Notes: generated by a model from the letters alone, not told the origin. Counted from the stretch's first letter, positions 40,042 to 48,867 are shown. The stretch is 54,472 nt of DNA from Akkermansia muciniphila (GCA_945888375.1 CAMCZZ010000022.1:1-54472); one strand, 5' to 3'. Program-made: numbers and translations.

Positions 40042-40700
40042 GGCGCGTGGCGCAAGTAGAGGACGTCGGTATGCTCGACCCCGGCCGCGTCGCGCACCCG
40101 CACCCGCGCGGTCGCACGCACGTCATCCGCCGCCTCGCCCGCGTAGCGAAACCGGATTTTCAACTCGTCGCCTTCCAGCGCAGGCGTGCCCTCGACCACG
40201 AAGGCCGGAGGGTGCGAAATGACCTCGAGCAGGGTCACCGGAGTATCCGCCGAGTAGGTGAGCGTGATGTCGCGCGGTTCCGGCGCGGGCCCGGAAAAGA
40301 CGAGAAGGCGCGGCGCGATGGTCACCCGCACCGGGAGGTCGGCCACCATCCGCAGTTCGTAGGTCTTGCCATCCGAAGTTACCACCGTGACGGGCTGGAT
40401 CTGCCGCCCCTGCCGCGAGCCGGGGCTATACGTCACCGGCACGACCCCGCGGGCGCCCGGCGCCACCGCCCCCTCGGCGGCCTCCGTCACGGTGCAGGAA
40501 CAGCCACTGCTCACTTCGGTCAGGGTCACCGGAGCCTCTCCCCGGTTGGTAAAATGAAACTCCCCCGTGAGTTTCCGCTCGCCCGGCCGCGGCTTGAGCA
40601 CGAGTTCGGTGGACTCGAAAACCAGCTCGCCGCGCGCCGCCGTGCCGAGCAGGAGGCCGAGGGTGGCGAAACAAATCCGAAAAAGCCTCTGGGGGCGCAT
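40038..40700 (-). CDS. DUF1573 domain exported protein
   Basis: A 220-residue exported protein: signal peptide (about 1-24), then a DUF1573 Ig-like domain with FHFTNRGEAPVTLTEVSSGC and the CSC motif (C67, C69), followed by a second beta-sandwich region (ITLTYSADTPVTLLEV, LKIRFRYAGEA). DUF1573 proteins are common in Bacteroidetes, Planctomycetes and Verrucomicrobiota; the function is unknown. It is the first gene of the run DUF1573, rhodanese, MauE with four-base overlaps. The conserved CSC pair beside a sulfur carrier suggests a redox role, by inference. Confidence 0.87.
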   Translation of the reverse strand: MRPQRLFRICFATLGLLLGTAARGELVFESTELVLKPRPGERKLTGEFHFTNRGEAPVTLTEVSSGCSCTVTEAAEGAVAPGARGVVPVTYSPGSRQGRQIQPVTVVTSDGKTYELRMVADLPVRVTIAPRLLVFSGPAPEPRDITLTYSADTPVTLLEVISHPPAFVVEGTPALEGDELKIRFRYAGEAADDVRATARVRVRDAAGVEHTDVLYLRHAP

Positions 40701-40725
40701 CGCTCGTTACCCCGGGGCCGCCGCC

Positions 40726-41976
40726 TCAGACCGCGCGGAAAACCACCGCCGCGTTCTGGCCGCCGAAACCGAGGTTGTTGCTCAACACCGCCGACACCCG
40801 CGCCTCGCGGGCGACATTGGGCACGTAGTCGAGGTCGCACTCCGGGTCGGGCTCGTGGAGGTTTATGGTGGGGGCGAGGGTCTGCGTTTGCAGGGTCTTG
40901 GCGCAGATAACGCTCTCGATGCCGCCGGCGCCGCCGAGCAGGTGCCCGGTCATGGATTTGGTCGAGCTCACCGGGAGTTGTCGGGCGCGGTCGCCAAAGA
41001 CGCGCTTGATCGCGAGGGTCTCGAACTTGTCGTTGTAGGGCGTGCTGGTGCCGTGGGCGTTGATGTAGCCGACCTCCTCGGTTGCCACGCCGGCGCCCCG
41101 GAGCGCGCGGGTCATGGCCATGCCGAGCCCCTTACCCTCGGGATCGGGCATGGTGATGTGGTGGGCGTCGGCGGTGGCGGCGTAGCCCGCGATCTCGCAG
41201 TAGATGCGCGCGCCGCGCTTCCGGGCGTGTTCGTAAGATTCGAGGACGAGCACCCCGGCGCCCTCGCCCATGATGAAGCCGTCGCGGCCCATGGAGAAGG
41301 GCCGGCAGGCGGTGGCGGGGTCGTCGTTGCGCGTGCTCATGGCCCGCATGGCGCAGAAGCTGGCGTAGGCGAAGGGCGTGATCGCCGCCTCGGTGCCGCC
41401 CGCCACCATGACGTCGGCGTCGCCGCGGCGGATCATGTGCATGGACTCGCCGAGCGCGTGGGTGCCGGTGGCGCAGGCCGAGACCACTCCAAAATTGGGC
41501 CCGCGGGCGCCGAGCTCGATCGCGACGATGCCCGAGCAGATGTTGCCGATGAGGGCCGGGATGGTGAAGGGCGAGACCTTGCGCGGGCCGCCGTCGTGGA
41601 GTTTTTTTAGCTGGCTCTCGTAAGTGAACATGCCGCCGATGCCGGAGCCCACCACCACGCCCACGCGATCGGGGTCCTCCGTCGCCATATCAAGGCCGGA
41701 GTCGGCCCAGGCCTGCTTGGCGGCGCAGAAACCGAAGTGGGTGTAGCGGTCGTTGCGGCGGGCCTCTTTCGGGTCCATGTAGTCCTCGACATTCCAGCCG
41801 CGCACCTCGGCGCCGATCTGGGTGGCAAAGGGAGCCGGGTCGAAAAGCGAGATGCGGTCGATGCCGTTTTTCCCCGCCACCAGACTGGACCAAAACGTAT
41901 CCGCTGTCTGCCCCAAACCATGAATAACGCCAAGACCGGTGACGACGACGCGCTGGGAATCGGGGAGGTGCGACAT
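40726..41976 (-). CDS. fabF: 3-oxoacyl-[acyl-carrier-protein] synthase II
   Basis: A 416-residue condensing enzyme of fatty acid elongation. The Cys-His-His active site is complete: C168 in VVSACATGTHALG, H308 in INAHGTSTPYND and H345 in KSMTGHLLGGAGG. The N-terminus RVVVTGLGVIHG is typical and fixes the start at 41976; upstream codons in frame cover the region after the terminator and have no family match. It elongates malonyl-ACP with acyl groups. It follows acpP on the same strand, but an intrinsic terminator lies between, so fabF is transcribed by readthrough or its own promoter. Confidence 0.96.
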   Translation of the reverse strand: MSHLPDSQRVVVTGLGVIHGLGQTADTFWSSLVAGKNGIDRISLFDPAPFATQIGAEVRGWNVEDYMDPKEARRNDRYTHFGFCAAKQAWADSGLDMATEDPDRVGVVVGSGIGGMFTYESQLKKLHDGGPRKVSPFTIPALIGNICSGIVAIELGARGPNFGVVSACATGTHALGESMHMIRRGDADVMVAGGTEAAITPFAYASFCAMRAMSTRNDDPATACRPFSMGRDGFIMGEGAGVLVLESYEHARKRGARIYCEIAGYAATADAHHITMPDPEGKGLGMAMTRALRGAGVATEEVGYINAHGTSTPYNDKFETLAIKRVFGDRARQLPVSSTKSMTGHLLGGAGGIESVICAKTLQTQTLAPTINLHEPDPECDLDYVPNVAREARVSAVLSNNLGFGGQNAAVVFRAV

Positions 41977-42066
41977 ATTGGAAACCGCCCAACAAAACCA
42001 AGCACGCCGCGCAGAGCAAGGACGCGTCTCGGCCACCCCCTGAGCCGGTTCCGCCGCCCCGGACAC

Positions 42067-42097
42067 AAAAAAACCCCGCTTCCCTGATGGAGCGGGG
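42067..42097 (-). terminator. Intrinsic terminator between acpP and fabF
   Basis: On the minus strand CCCCGCT pairs with AGCGGGG around a ten-base loop, followed by seven T residues (42073 down to 42067). It lies 30 bases after the acpP stop and before fabF. This is the clearest intrinsic terminator in the window and would raise acpP over fabF transcript. Confidence 0.85.
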
Positions 42098-42127
42098 CAA
42101 TCGGGACCGCAGGACGCGGGAGCGGAC

Positions 42128-42391
42128 TCAGGCCACGCCGGCCTTGGCCTTGATGTAGTCGATCACCTGACCGACGTTCTTGAGCTTCTCGGCGTCGGCC
42201 TCGGGGATCTCTCCCTTGATCTCGTCCTTGAACTCCTCTTCGAAGGCCATGATCAGCTCGACGGTGTCGAGGGAATCTGCGCCGAGATCGTCGAGGAAGG
42301 AAGCGGTGGGCGTAATCTGCTCCTCGTTTACGTTCAGTTGATTAACGATGATCTCTTTAACGCGTTGTTCGATGGTTTTTTGGTCGGCCAT
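42128..42391 (-). CDS. acpP: Acyl carrier protein
   Basis: An acidic 87-residue carrier, slightly longer than the usual 77-80. The phosphopantetheine site is S40 in [19 protein letters not shown]. The N-terminus [20 protein letters not shown] fits helix one. It carries growing acyl chains for FabG and FabF, encoded on either side. The last loop has an extra stretch ([18 protein letters not shown]) compared with short ACPs. Thirty bases separate it from fabG, and a strong terminator follows. Confidence 0.96.
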   Translation of the reverse strand: MADQKTIEQRVKEIIVNQLNVNEEQITPTASFLDDLGADSLDTVELIMAFEEEFKDEIKGEIPEADAEKLKNVGQVIDYIKAKAGVA

Positions 42392-42421
42392 AAGGGTGAT
42401 AAATTTAGCTGGGTCAAAGGC

Positions 42422-43162
42422 TCACATCGCCATGCCACCGTCAACGGCAAAAACCTGCCCGGTGACGTAGCTGGCTTCGTCGGAGCAGAGAAAAGCGACG
42501 GCATGAGCCACTTCGGCCGCCTCGCCGAAGCGCTGCATCGGGATGAGCGCGGTGGCGCCTTTCTGCACTTCTTCGCTCAGCTCAGCGGTCATGTCGGTCT
42601 TGATGAAGCCCGGCGCGACCACATTGACCGTGACGTTGCGCTTAGCGAATTCCTTGGCGGTGGCCTTGGTGAAGCCGATCATACCGGCTTTGGCCGCCGC
42701 GTAGTTGGCCTGGCCGGCGTTGCCCATGATGCCGGTGACGGAGGAGATATTGACGATGCGGCCAAAGCGCGCGCGGCACATCGGCCAGCCGATGGCCTTG
42801 GTCCAGTGGAAGCAACTGGTGAGGTTGGTTTGGATAACGCTGTTCCAATCGTCATCGCACATGCGGGCGAGCAATCCGTCGCGGGTGATGCCGGCGTTGT
42901 TCACGAGGATGTCGATCTTGCCAAATTCCTTCAGGAGGGCCTCGGATGCCGCCGCCACGGCGGCGCCGTCGGCGACATCCACCGCGAGGGCCTTGGCTTT
43001 GCCGCCCGCGGCAAGGATGGCCTCGGCCACCGCGCCGCAAGAGGCGGCGGACTTGGAAACGCAGATGACGGTGACGCCCTTGGCGGCGAGGGCCTCGGCG
43101 ATGGCTTTGCCGATGCCGCGTCCGGCGCCGGTTACAAGAGCGGTTCGATTGGTGAAGGTCAT
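42422..43162 (-). CDS. fabG: 3-oxoacyl-[acyl-carrier-protein] reductase
   Basis: A 246-residue short-chain dehydrogenase reducing 3-oxoacyl-ACP with NADPH. The cofactor loop is TGAGRGIG (11-18), the structural NNAG is present, and the catalytic residues are S140/S141, Y154 and K158 in NYAAAKAG. The C-terminus GQVFAVDGGMAM is typical. The start MTFTNRTALVTGAG was chosen; a longer frame upstream is Pro-rich and unlike the family. It leads the minus-strand set fabG-acpP-fabF. The reductase-like gene at 43283 lies 120 bases upstream in the same direction. Confidence 0.95.
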   Translation of the reverse strand: MTFTNRTALVTGAGRGIGKAIAEALAAKGVTVICVSKSAASCGAVAEAILAAGGKAKALAVDVADGAAVAAASEALLKEFGKIDILVNNAGITRDGLLARMCDDDWNSVIQTNLTSCFHWTKAIGWPMCRARFGRIVNISSVTGIMGNAGQANYAAAKAGMIGFTKATAKEFAKRNVTVNVVAPGFIKTDMTAELSEEVQKGATALIPMQRFGEAAEVAHAVAFLCSDEASYVTGQVFAVDGGMAM

Positions 43163-43282
43163 GGTCTGGGGAGAATAGCGAGTTGGGGGAGGCGGGCAGC
43201 GAGTAGGAGGAATGGAGCGGGAGGAGGCAGCGTTGTGCGGCGGGATGCCCGCCACTCGCCACCTACTACCCGCGACTTTCGC

Positions 43283-44452
43283 TCAATACACGTCGCGCTG
43301 GTAGCGTTTGTCTTTTTTCATCTGCTTCACGTATTCCTGCGCCTGCTCGATAGGCATGGCGCCCTGCTCGGCGATGATGTCGTGGAGGGCTTGGTCAACG
43401 TCCTTGGCCATACGCTTGGCGTCGCCACAGACGAAGAAGTAGCCGCCGTTCTGGAGCCAGGCCCAGAGTTCGGCCGCGTTGGCGCGCATCTTGTCCTGCA
43501 CATAGACCTTCACACCCTGATCGCGGGACCAGGCGAGGTCGAGGCGGGCGACTTGGCCCTTGGCGAGGTAGTTTTCCCACTCCTCCTGATACAAGAAGTC
43601 GGTGTGGCTCTTTTGGTCGCCGAAAAACACCCAATTGCGACCGGTCGCACCGGAGGCAACGCGGTCCTGCACAAAGGCGCGGAAAGGGGCGATGCCGGTG
43701 CCCGGCCCGACCATGATGGCATCCTTGGCGCCGTCCTCGGGCGGACCGAAGTGAGAGTTGGAAACAAACACCGGCGCGGGCGTCTCGTTTACCCGGGCCC
43801 GGTCGGCCAGAAAGGTCGAGCACACGCCGTGACGCTCGCGGTGATTGGTGGTGTAACGCACGACTGCGACGGTGAGGTGGATCTCGGTCGGGTGCACCCG
43901 CGAGGAGGAGGCGATCGAGTAGAGACGCGGCATGAGCTTGCGCTGATGGTCGACAAACTCCTGCGGCGTCAGCTTGGCGGAAGGGAACTCGGCCAGCAGG
44001 TCGACGTATTCGCGCTCATCGAGAAAACCGGTCAGCTCCTCCTTGGCCTCAGGCTTGAGCAAAGCCTCGAGCCGGGCCTTTTCGCCGGCATCGGTCGCCT
44101 TCGCGAACAGCGTGTTGACGATCTTTGGCGTGGGGCCGCCGAGGGCCAGACGGTGGGACAGCGCCTCGCGCAGGGTGATGGGGGCGGCGAGTTTGAGCAT
44201 CGCGGGCGACACCAGTTCCTCACCGGTGGCGTGCAAGCGCTCGAGCAGTTCGCCGACCTCAGCGGGGCGGTTGGTGGGGAACACGCCGAGCGAATCGCCC
44301 GCCTTGTAGTGCAGGTCGCTACCGGCGAGGTTCACCACGAAGTGACGGGTTTCCTTGGCGGAACCGGGCTTGTTCAACAGGCGGTTCTCGGTGATGCGGG
44401 CCGGGAACGGGTTCTCTTTGGTGTATTGGGAAGTGGCGGCGGGAGCAGACAT
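43283..44452 (-). CDS. CysJ-like FAD/NADPH reductase lacking the flavodoxin domain
   Basis: A 389-residue protein covering only the reductase half of diflavin enzymes such as sulfite reductase flavoprotein. Seen are the FAD site RLYSIASSS and GVCSTFLADRA, the connecting helical region (70-150), the NADPH site MVGPGTGIAPFRAFVQDR, the Cys-containing FFVCGDAKRMAKDV and the exact C-terminal RYQRDVY of CysJ-type enzymes. The N-terminal FMN/flavodoxin domain is missing and no frameshifted remnant is visible upstream. It probably passes electrons to a ferredoxin, flavodoxin or sulfite reductase hemoprotein encoded elsewhere; no such gene is here. ATG 44452 gives MSAPAATS; the next in-frame ATG upstream adds three residues. 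Confidence 0.87.
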   Translation of the reverse strand: MSAPAATSQYTKENPFPARITENRLLNKPGSAKETRHFVVNLAGSDLHYKAGDSLGVFPTNRPAEVGELLERLHATGEELVSPAMLKLAAPITLREALSHRLALGGPTPKIVNTLFAKATDAGEKARLEALLKPEAKEELTGFLDEREYVDLLAEFPSAKLTPQEFVDHQRKLMPRLYSIASSSRVHPTEIHLTVAVVRYTTNHRERHGVCSTFLADRARVNETPAPVFVSNSHFGPPEDGAKDAIMVGPGTGIAPFRAFVQDRVASGATGRNWVFFGDQKSHTDFLYQEEWENYLAKGQVARLDLAWSRDQGVKVYVQDKMRANAAELWAWLQNGGYFFVCGDAKRMAKDVDQALHDIIAEQGAMPIEQAQEYVKQMKKDKRYQRDVY

Positions 44453-44562
44453 AAAGGCCAACAGGTCAAGCAGGCGCCGCGCCCGCGCAAGCCCTTACTT
44501 TACCGCCCCCTCGGCGCGCCTGCGCTTGCTTCGCTCCGCGCTTTCCCGCCAACTGACCTGTA

Positions 44563-45417
44563 ATGCCCGATACCGCCGTCCGAGTCCAAAAGTTCATCGC
44601 CGATGCCGGCCTGTGCTCCCGCCGCGCCGCCGAACAACTGATCGCCCAAGGCGAAGTGTGGGTAAACGGCAAGGTTGCCGTGCTCGGCCAGAAGATCGAT
44701 CCCGAGACCGATAAGGTGACCGTCGAGGGCACCCAGATCCGCTCCAGCCTCCAGCCGAAGATAACCCTCGCCGTGCATAAACCCCGCGGCCTCGTCTGCT
44801 CAAATGACGACCCGCACAACCCCGAGACCATCTTCAATCTCCTGCCTCCGCAGCTCGCCAAACACCGCTTTTTCACCGCCGGTCGCCTCGATAAGGATTC
44901 CGAGGGCCTCGTCATCCTTACCACCGACGGCGACCTCGCCCAACGCCTCACCCATCCGAGCAACCTCGTCACCAAGCGCTACCTCGTCGTGCTGGACCGC
45001 GGCTTCCCCCGCGACCGCATCCCCCGCCTGCTGTCGGGCGTGACCATCGAGGGCGAGCGCCTGAAGGTCGAATACGCCAACCTCATCAACGTCGGGCCCG
45101 GCGGCATCGCCACCTCAATCGACGTGCACATGCACCACGGCAAAAAACGCGAGATCCGCCAGCTCTTCCTCGCCCTCGGCCACCCCGTCAAACGCCTCAA
45201 ACGCTACCAGATCGGCGCCTTCCCGCTGCGCGGCATTCCCCTCCGCGCCGGCAAACAACTCTCCCCCGCCCAGATCGAAAGCCTTTTTGCACAACCCGGC
45301 CTCACCCCGCGCCCTCCCGGCGTCCGCCCCGCCCCGCGCGCCGCCGCCAAAAAAAGCCTTCCGCCCTCCCCCTCCGCCAAGCGCCCCGCCAAAACCCACC
45401 CCGCCCGCAAAGCCTGA
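44563..45417 (+). CDS. RNA pseudouridine synthase, RsuA/RluB family
   Basis: A 284-residue RNA-modifying enzyme. Residues 5-60 form an S4 RNA-binding domain (VRVQKFIADAGLCSRRAAEQ), followed by the RsuA-type catalytic domain with D110 in GRLDKDSEGLVILTTDG, and VHKPRGLVCS before it. HHGKKREIRQLFLALGHPV is the family sequence near the end of the domain. The last 45 residues are Pro/Ala/Lys-rich and basic, probably flexible RNA-contacting tail. The 23S-specific RluB and the 16S-specific RsuA cannot be separated with certainty; the sequence looks closer to RluB. It diverges from the reductase gene. Confidence 0.93.
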   Translation: MPDTAVRVQKFIADAGLCSRRAAEQLIAQGEVWVNGKVAVLGQKIDPETDKVTVEGTQIRSSLQPKITLAVHKPRGLVCSNDDPHNPETIFNLLPPQLAKHRFFTAGRLDKDSEGLVILTTDGDLAQRLTHPSNLVTKRYLVVLDRGFPRDRIPRLLSGVTIEGERLKVEYANLINVGPGGIATSIDVHMHHGKKREIRQLFLALGHPVKRLKRYQIGAFPLRGIPLRAGKQLSPAQIESLFAQPGLTPRPPGVRPAPRAAAKKSLPPSPSAKRPAKTHPARKA

Positions 45418-45460
45418 CACCCCCCTCCCCCCACCTCTTTAACACCCATCCCTCCACGCC

Positions 45461-46300
45461 ATGAAGCGCCTCCTCGCCACCGCCCTCGCCCTGACCACGC
45501 TTAGCCTCCGCGCCCTGACCCTGGACGCCCCCCTGCCCGCCTACGCCTCCCCCGACGTGAAGGCCCCCATCCTCGGCACGGCCCGGACCGGCACCATCCT
45601 GACCGACGGCACCGCCCCCTCCGGCTGGGCCGCCATCGCCCTCGAAGGCCCCCACACCGTTTACGTGACTCAAAAGGACACCCTGAAAAACTTCGAGGTC
45701 CGCCCCGGCGCCGCCTACCTCTCCCAACCCCGCCCCGACGCCCCCGTGCTCGGCCTAGCCGACGAGCAAGACGCTGCCGAATTCGCCGACATCGCCGGTC
45801 GCTACAATAAATTCTCCCTCAAGAAGTCCCTCCCTGCCTACGTCCGCGTCACCCCCGCCGACGCCACCCTCGTGGCCCCCGTCGCCACGCCGGCCGAGCC
45901 CGCCTTCACCCAGAGCGAAACCGCCGCCCCCACCCCCGCGGCCACCGAAACCGCCCCCGCCTTGATGGCAGACCTCACCGGCACGCTTAACAACGATATC
46001 CCAGCCTCATCCCCCACCACCCCCGGCCAAAGCGCCCAGCTCGGCGAACCCCGCCTTGCCCGCACTTTCTTTGGCGTGGTCGCCTCGACCCGCAACCCCC
46101 TCCGCCCCCGCCGCCCTTATGATTTCCAGCTGAACGACGCCTCCGGCGCCCGCATCGCCTACCTCGATATCTCCCGCCTCCTGCTCACCGAGCAAGTCGA
46201 GGCCTTCATCGCCCGACCCGTCGCCCTGTTCGGCACCGCCGAGCCCATCGGCACCAGCCGCGAGATCGTGATCCGCGTCGAAACCCTGAAACTTCAGTAA
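45461..46300 (+). CDS. Exported SH3-like protein of unknown function
   Basis: A 279-residue protein with a signal peptide (MKRLLATALALTTLSLRALT). Residues 22-75 look like a bacterial SH3 domain (LPAYASPDVKAPILGTARTG, then GWAAIALEGPHTVYVTQK), and a second related copy may follow (AAYLSQPRPDAPVLGLADEQ). A Thr/Ala/Pro linker (130-175) leads to a C-terminal beta-rich domain (LARTFFGVVASTRNP, YDFQLNDASGARIAYLDISR). No enzyme signature. SH3 repeats in exported proteins usually bind cell-wall peptides. It sits between the pseudouridine synthase and folD genes, 43 and 57 bases away. Confidence 0.75.
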   Translation: MKRLLATALALTTLSLRALTLDAPLPAYASPDVKAPILGTARTGTILTDGTAPSGWAAIALEGPHTVYVTQKDTLKNFEVRPGAAYLSQPRPDAPVLGLADEQDAAEFADIAGRYNKFSLKKSLPAYVRVTPADATLVAPVATPAEPAFTQSETAAPTPAATETAPALMADLTGTLNNDIPASSPTTPGQSAQLGEPRLARTFFGVVASTRNPLRPRRPYDFQLNDASGARIAYLDISRLLLTEQVEAFIARPVALFGTAEPIGTSREIVIRVETLKLQ

Positions 46301-46357
46301 CTCACGCCGCCAGCCCCGCCTCCCCCTTCTCTCCCCGCCCCTCTCCCCGCTCAACTT

Positions 46358-47227
46358 ATGCAGCTCATCGACGGCAACGCCATCGCCGCCAACCTCGCCA
46401 CCGAACTCAAAACCCAGGTCGCCGCCCTCTCCGGCCGCAAACCCTGCCTCGCCCTCGTCCGCGTAGGCGAGGACCCCGCCTCCGTCTCCTACGTAAAGAA
46501 GAAGGAGAAAACCGCCGCCGAGATCGGCATCGAGAGCCGGGTCATCCTCCCGCCCGTCACCATTTCTCAGACCGAACTGGAAAAACTCATCGACGACCTC
46601 AACGCCGACCCCGGAGTCGATGGCATCCTCGTCCAGTCCCCTTTGCCCAAGAATCTCGACGAGCCCGCCGCCTTCCGCCGCATCGCCGCCCACAAGGACG
46701 TCGACGGTTTCCACACCCTCAACCTCGGCAAACTCGTCCAGGAGGACGACACCGGCTTCGTCGCCTGCACCCCCGCCGGCATCCTGGAGCTCCTCGCCCG
46801 CTCCGGCGTGGACCTGAAGGGCAAACACGTCGTCGTCCTCGGCCGCTCCCTCATCGTCGGCAAACCCGTCGCCCTCCTCGCCCTTCAGAAAAAAGTCGGC
46901 GCCAACGGCACCGTCACCGTCTGCCACTCCGGCACCGCCGACGTCGCCGCCCTCACCCGCCTCGCCGACGTGCTGATCGCCGCCATCGGCCGCCCCGAGT
47001 TTGTCAAAGCCGACATGGTTAAACCCGGCGCCGTCGTGATCGACGTCGGCATCAACCGCGTGGCCGACGCCTCCAAAAAAACCGGCTACAAACTGGTCGG
47101 CGACGTCGATTTCGGCGCCGTCTCCCCCCTCACCTCCCAAATCACTCCCGTCCCGGGCGGCGTCGGCCCCATGACGGTGTGCATGCTCATGCGCAACACC
47201 CTGAAGGCCCGCCTCCTCGCAATTTGA
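46358..47227 (+). CDS. folD: Bifunctional methylenetetrahydrofolate dehydrogenase/cyclohydrolase
   Basis: A 289-residue cytoplasmic enzyme converting methylene- to formyl-tetrahydrofolate in two steps. Y45 and catalytic K49 are in [14 protein letters not shown], with [22 protein letters not shown], the NADP loop [15 protein letters not shown] and the end signature [19 protein letters not shown]. Length is normal. It supplies the formyl donor used by PurN, encoded at the other end of the window. The receiver-kinase gene starts 17 bases later, probably on the same transcript, though no functional link is evident. Confidence 0.96.
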   Translation: MQLIDGNAIAANLATELKTQVAALSGRKPCLALVRVGEDPASVSYVKKKEKTAAEIGIESRVILPPVTISQTELEKLIDDLNADPGVDGILVQSPLPKNLDEPAAFRRIAAHKDVDGFHTLNLGKLVQEDDTGFVACTPAGILELLARSGVDLKGKHVVVLGRSLIVGKPVALLALQKKVGANGTVTVCHSGTADVAALTRLADVLIAAIGRPEFVKADMVKPGAVVIDVGINRVADASKKTGYKLVGDVDFGAVSPLTSQITPVPGGVGPMTVCMLMRNTLKARLLAI

Positions 47228-47244
47228 GCCACCGCCCGCCCGCC

Positions 47245-48384
47245 ATGTCCCCGACCCCCGCCCGGATACTCGTCGTGGACGACCAGACAGTTAACGTCCA
47301 GCTGCTCAGCCGCGCCCTGGAAAAAGAAGGCCTCGCCGTCATCCCCGCCCACAGCGGCCAAGAGGCCCTCGACCTCGTCGAACAAGCCCCCCCCGAGCTC
47401 ATTCTCCTAGATGTCATGATGCCCGGGATGGACGGCATCGAAGTCTGCCGGCGCCTCCAAGCCGACAGCCGCTACAAGAACATTCCCCTGATTTTTGTCA
47501 CCGCCCGCACCTCGAAGGAAGGCCGCCTCGACGGCCTCCGCGCCGGCGCGGTCGACTACATCACGAAGCCCATCGATCTGGACGAGACGCTGGCCCGCGT
47601 GCGGACCCAGCTCCGCGTGGTCCAGATGAATCGCGACATGCTGGAGCTTCAGCAGCGACTCGAGGAGGCCCGCCGGGCCGCCTCCATCGGCGCCATCACC
47701 CAAGGCATCGCCCACAATCTCAACAACCTCCTCGGCGTCGTCATCGGCTACCTCGAACTGATCAAGGCGAAGCCCCAATCCCCGGAGAGCGTCCTCGCCA
47801 ACGCCGAAAAGCTGGGGAACGCCGTCCAGCGTATCGTCGGTATCATCCGCCAACTCACCTCCCTCGTCGTCAAATCGCGCCCGCCCACCAGCCCGGGTGC
47901 CCTGACCGACATCCTCGAGAACAGCCTCCGCCGCTTCGCCAGCCTCCATCCAGATGCCAGCCCCGTGCAGGTGGATAACCCGCACGGCGACCTGATCATC
48001 CACACCCACGTGGATATCTATGAAGATGCCCTCTGCAAAATCCTCCTCAACGCCTACGAGAGCTACGGCGAAGACCACCCCGGCCCCCGCCCGATCCATC
48101 TGGACGTCACGCTGAGCAAATCCCCGCGAGCCGAGAGCCGCATGGTCGTCTTGAAGGTCGAGGACCGCGGACGCGGCCTAGATCCCCAGGTGCGCGACTA
48201 CATGTTCGAACCCTTCATCAGTAGCAAAAACACCGTGGGCGTGGGCATGGGCCTCACGGTCGCACGCCACGCCCTGCGCAACATGGGCGGCGACCTCACC
48301 CTCGAGGACCGCCCCGGCGGCGGCGCCACCGCCACCCTGGTGCACCCGATCGAGCTCCGCCGCCGAGCCATCACCACCGCCTGA
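47245..48384 (+). CDS. Receiver-first hybrid histidine kinase
   Basis: A soluble 379-residue two-component protein without membrane segment. Residues 5-125 are a receiver domain with acidic D12-D13, phospho-acceptor D56 in LILLDVMMPGMDG and K109 in YITKPID. A coiled linker leads to a HisKA-like domain with H158 in QGIAHNLNNLLGVVIGYLEL and an ATPase domain with the N-box KILLNAYESYG, DRGRG and VGVGMGLTVARHAL. Receiver-first kinases usually take phosphate from another kinase and then signal onward. ATG 47245 was chosen as it places the first strand ILVVDDQ near the N-terminus; longer frames overlap folD. Confidence 0.92.
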   Translation: MSPTPARILVVDDQTVNVQLLSRALEKEGLAVIPAHSGQEALDLVEQAPPELILLDVMMPGMDGIEVCRRLQADSRYKNIPLIFVTARTSKEGRLDGLRAGAVDYITKPIDLDETLARVRTQLRVVQMNRDMLELQQRLEEARRAASIGAITQGIAHNLNNLLGVVIGYLELIKAKPQSPESVLANAEKLGNAVQRIVGIIRQLTSLVVKSRPPTSPGALTDILENSLRRFASLHPDASPVQVDNPHGDLIIHTHVDIYEDALCKILLNAYESYGEDHPGPRPIHLDVTLSKSPRAESRMVVLKVEDRGRGLDPQVRDYMFEPFISSKNTVGVGMGLTVARHALRNMGGDLTLEDRPGGGATATLVHPIELRRRAITTA

Positions 48385-48501
48385 ATGTTTCGGCGGCTTA
48401 GCGCCTGAGTGGCAGAACCGATGCAGGATCCTGCAATCAGCTGCTGGTATCGCCCACTCCACTCGCCTTGATTTTTACTTCCGAGCCCGATTCTTACCAC
48501 C

Positions 48502-48733
48502 ATGCGGCTTACCAGCAAAGGCCAGGTGACCATCCCTCTCCGCTGCGCAAACGCTACGGCCTCGCTCAACTGGCCGAATGACCTTCAAACCGGCCGAAGG
48601 CGGCGTGCTTATCCGCCCCGCCGCCGATCATCGCCTCAAATTCATCCGCGCCGCCCTTTAGCGCGCCCGCGGCAGCGCCGACGCCGTCAGCTCCACCGCC
48701 GAGTTGATGCGCCTCACTCGCGGCGAAGATTAA
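48502..48733 (+). pseudogene. Decayed AbrB-type antitoxin gene
   Basis: Three frames together restore an AbrB/VapB-like antitoxin. Frame one reads MRLTSKGQVTIPLR; after about 48543 the next frame gives LRKRYGLAQLAE; after about 48579 the third gives TFKPAEGGVLIRPAADHR and onward. Each jump fits loss of one base. The third part is also interrupted by TAG at 48659-48661 before continuing RARGSADAVSSTAELMRLTR to a TAA at 48731-48733. Six bases later comes the start of a VapC-like PIN gene. The antitoxin is therefore not expressed in full. Sequencing error could mimic the two shifts, but not readily the added stop and truncated neighbour. Confidence 0.8.
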
Positions 48734-48739
48734 CCCCTC

Positions 48740-48799
48740 ATGGTTTTGGTGGACGCCAAGGTCCTGGTGGACGTTCTCGCCGACGACCGCGCCCGCGGC
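48740..48799 (+). pseudogene. VapC-like PIN toxin remnant
   Basis: ATG 48740 starts MVLVDAKVLVDVLADD, the first strand and helix of PIN-domain VapC toxins with the first catalytic Asp (D5). After about 17 residues the frame becomes Arg/Pro-rich and loses all PIN features. The remaining catalytic acids are absent. The 3' part of the toxin has been lost and the DUF433 gene begins about 70 bases further on, so this is a deletion remnant of the AbrB/VapC pair. Confidence 0.7.
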
Positions 48800-48867
48800 C
48801 GCAGCCCCTGCCCGCGATCCGACCCGCCACCGACTTGCCTTCCCCGCAAAAAAAACAGGATCGGCGC

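Noticed and set aside
42338-44563. Very long plus-strand open frame opposite acpP, fabG and the CysJ-like gene
   Set aside because: It is a shadow on the complementary strand of three well-supported genes; its product is Gly/Ala/Asp-rich with no family features. High GC suppresses stop codons in such frames.
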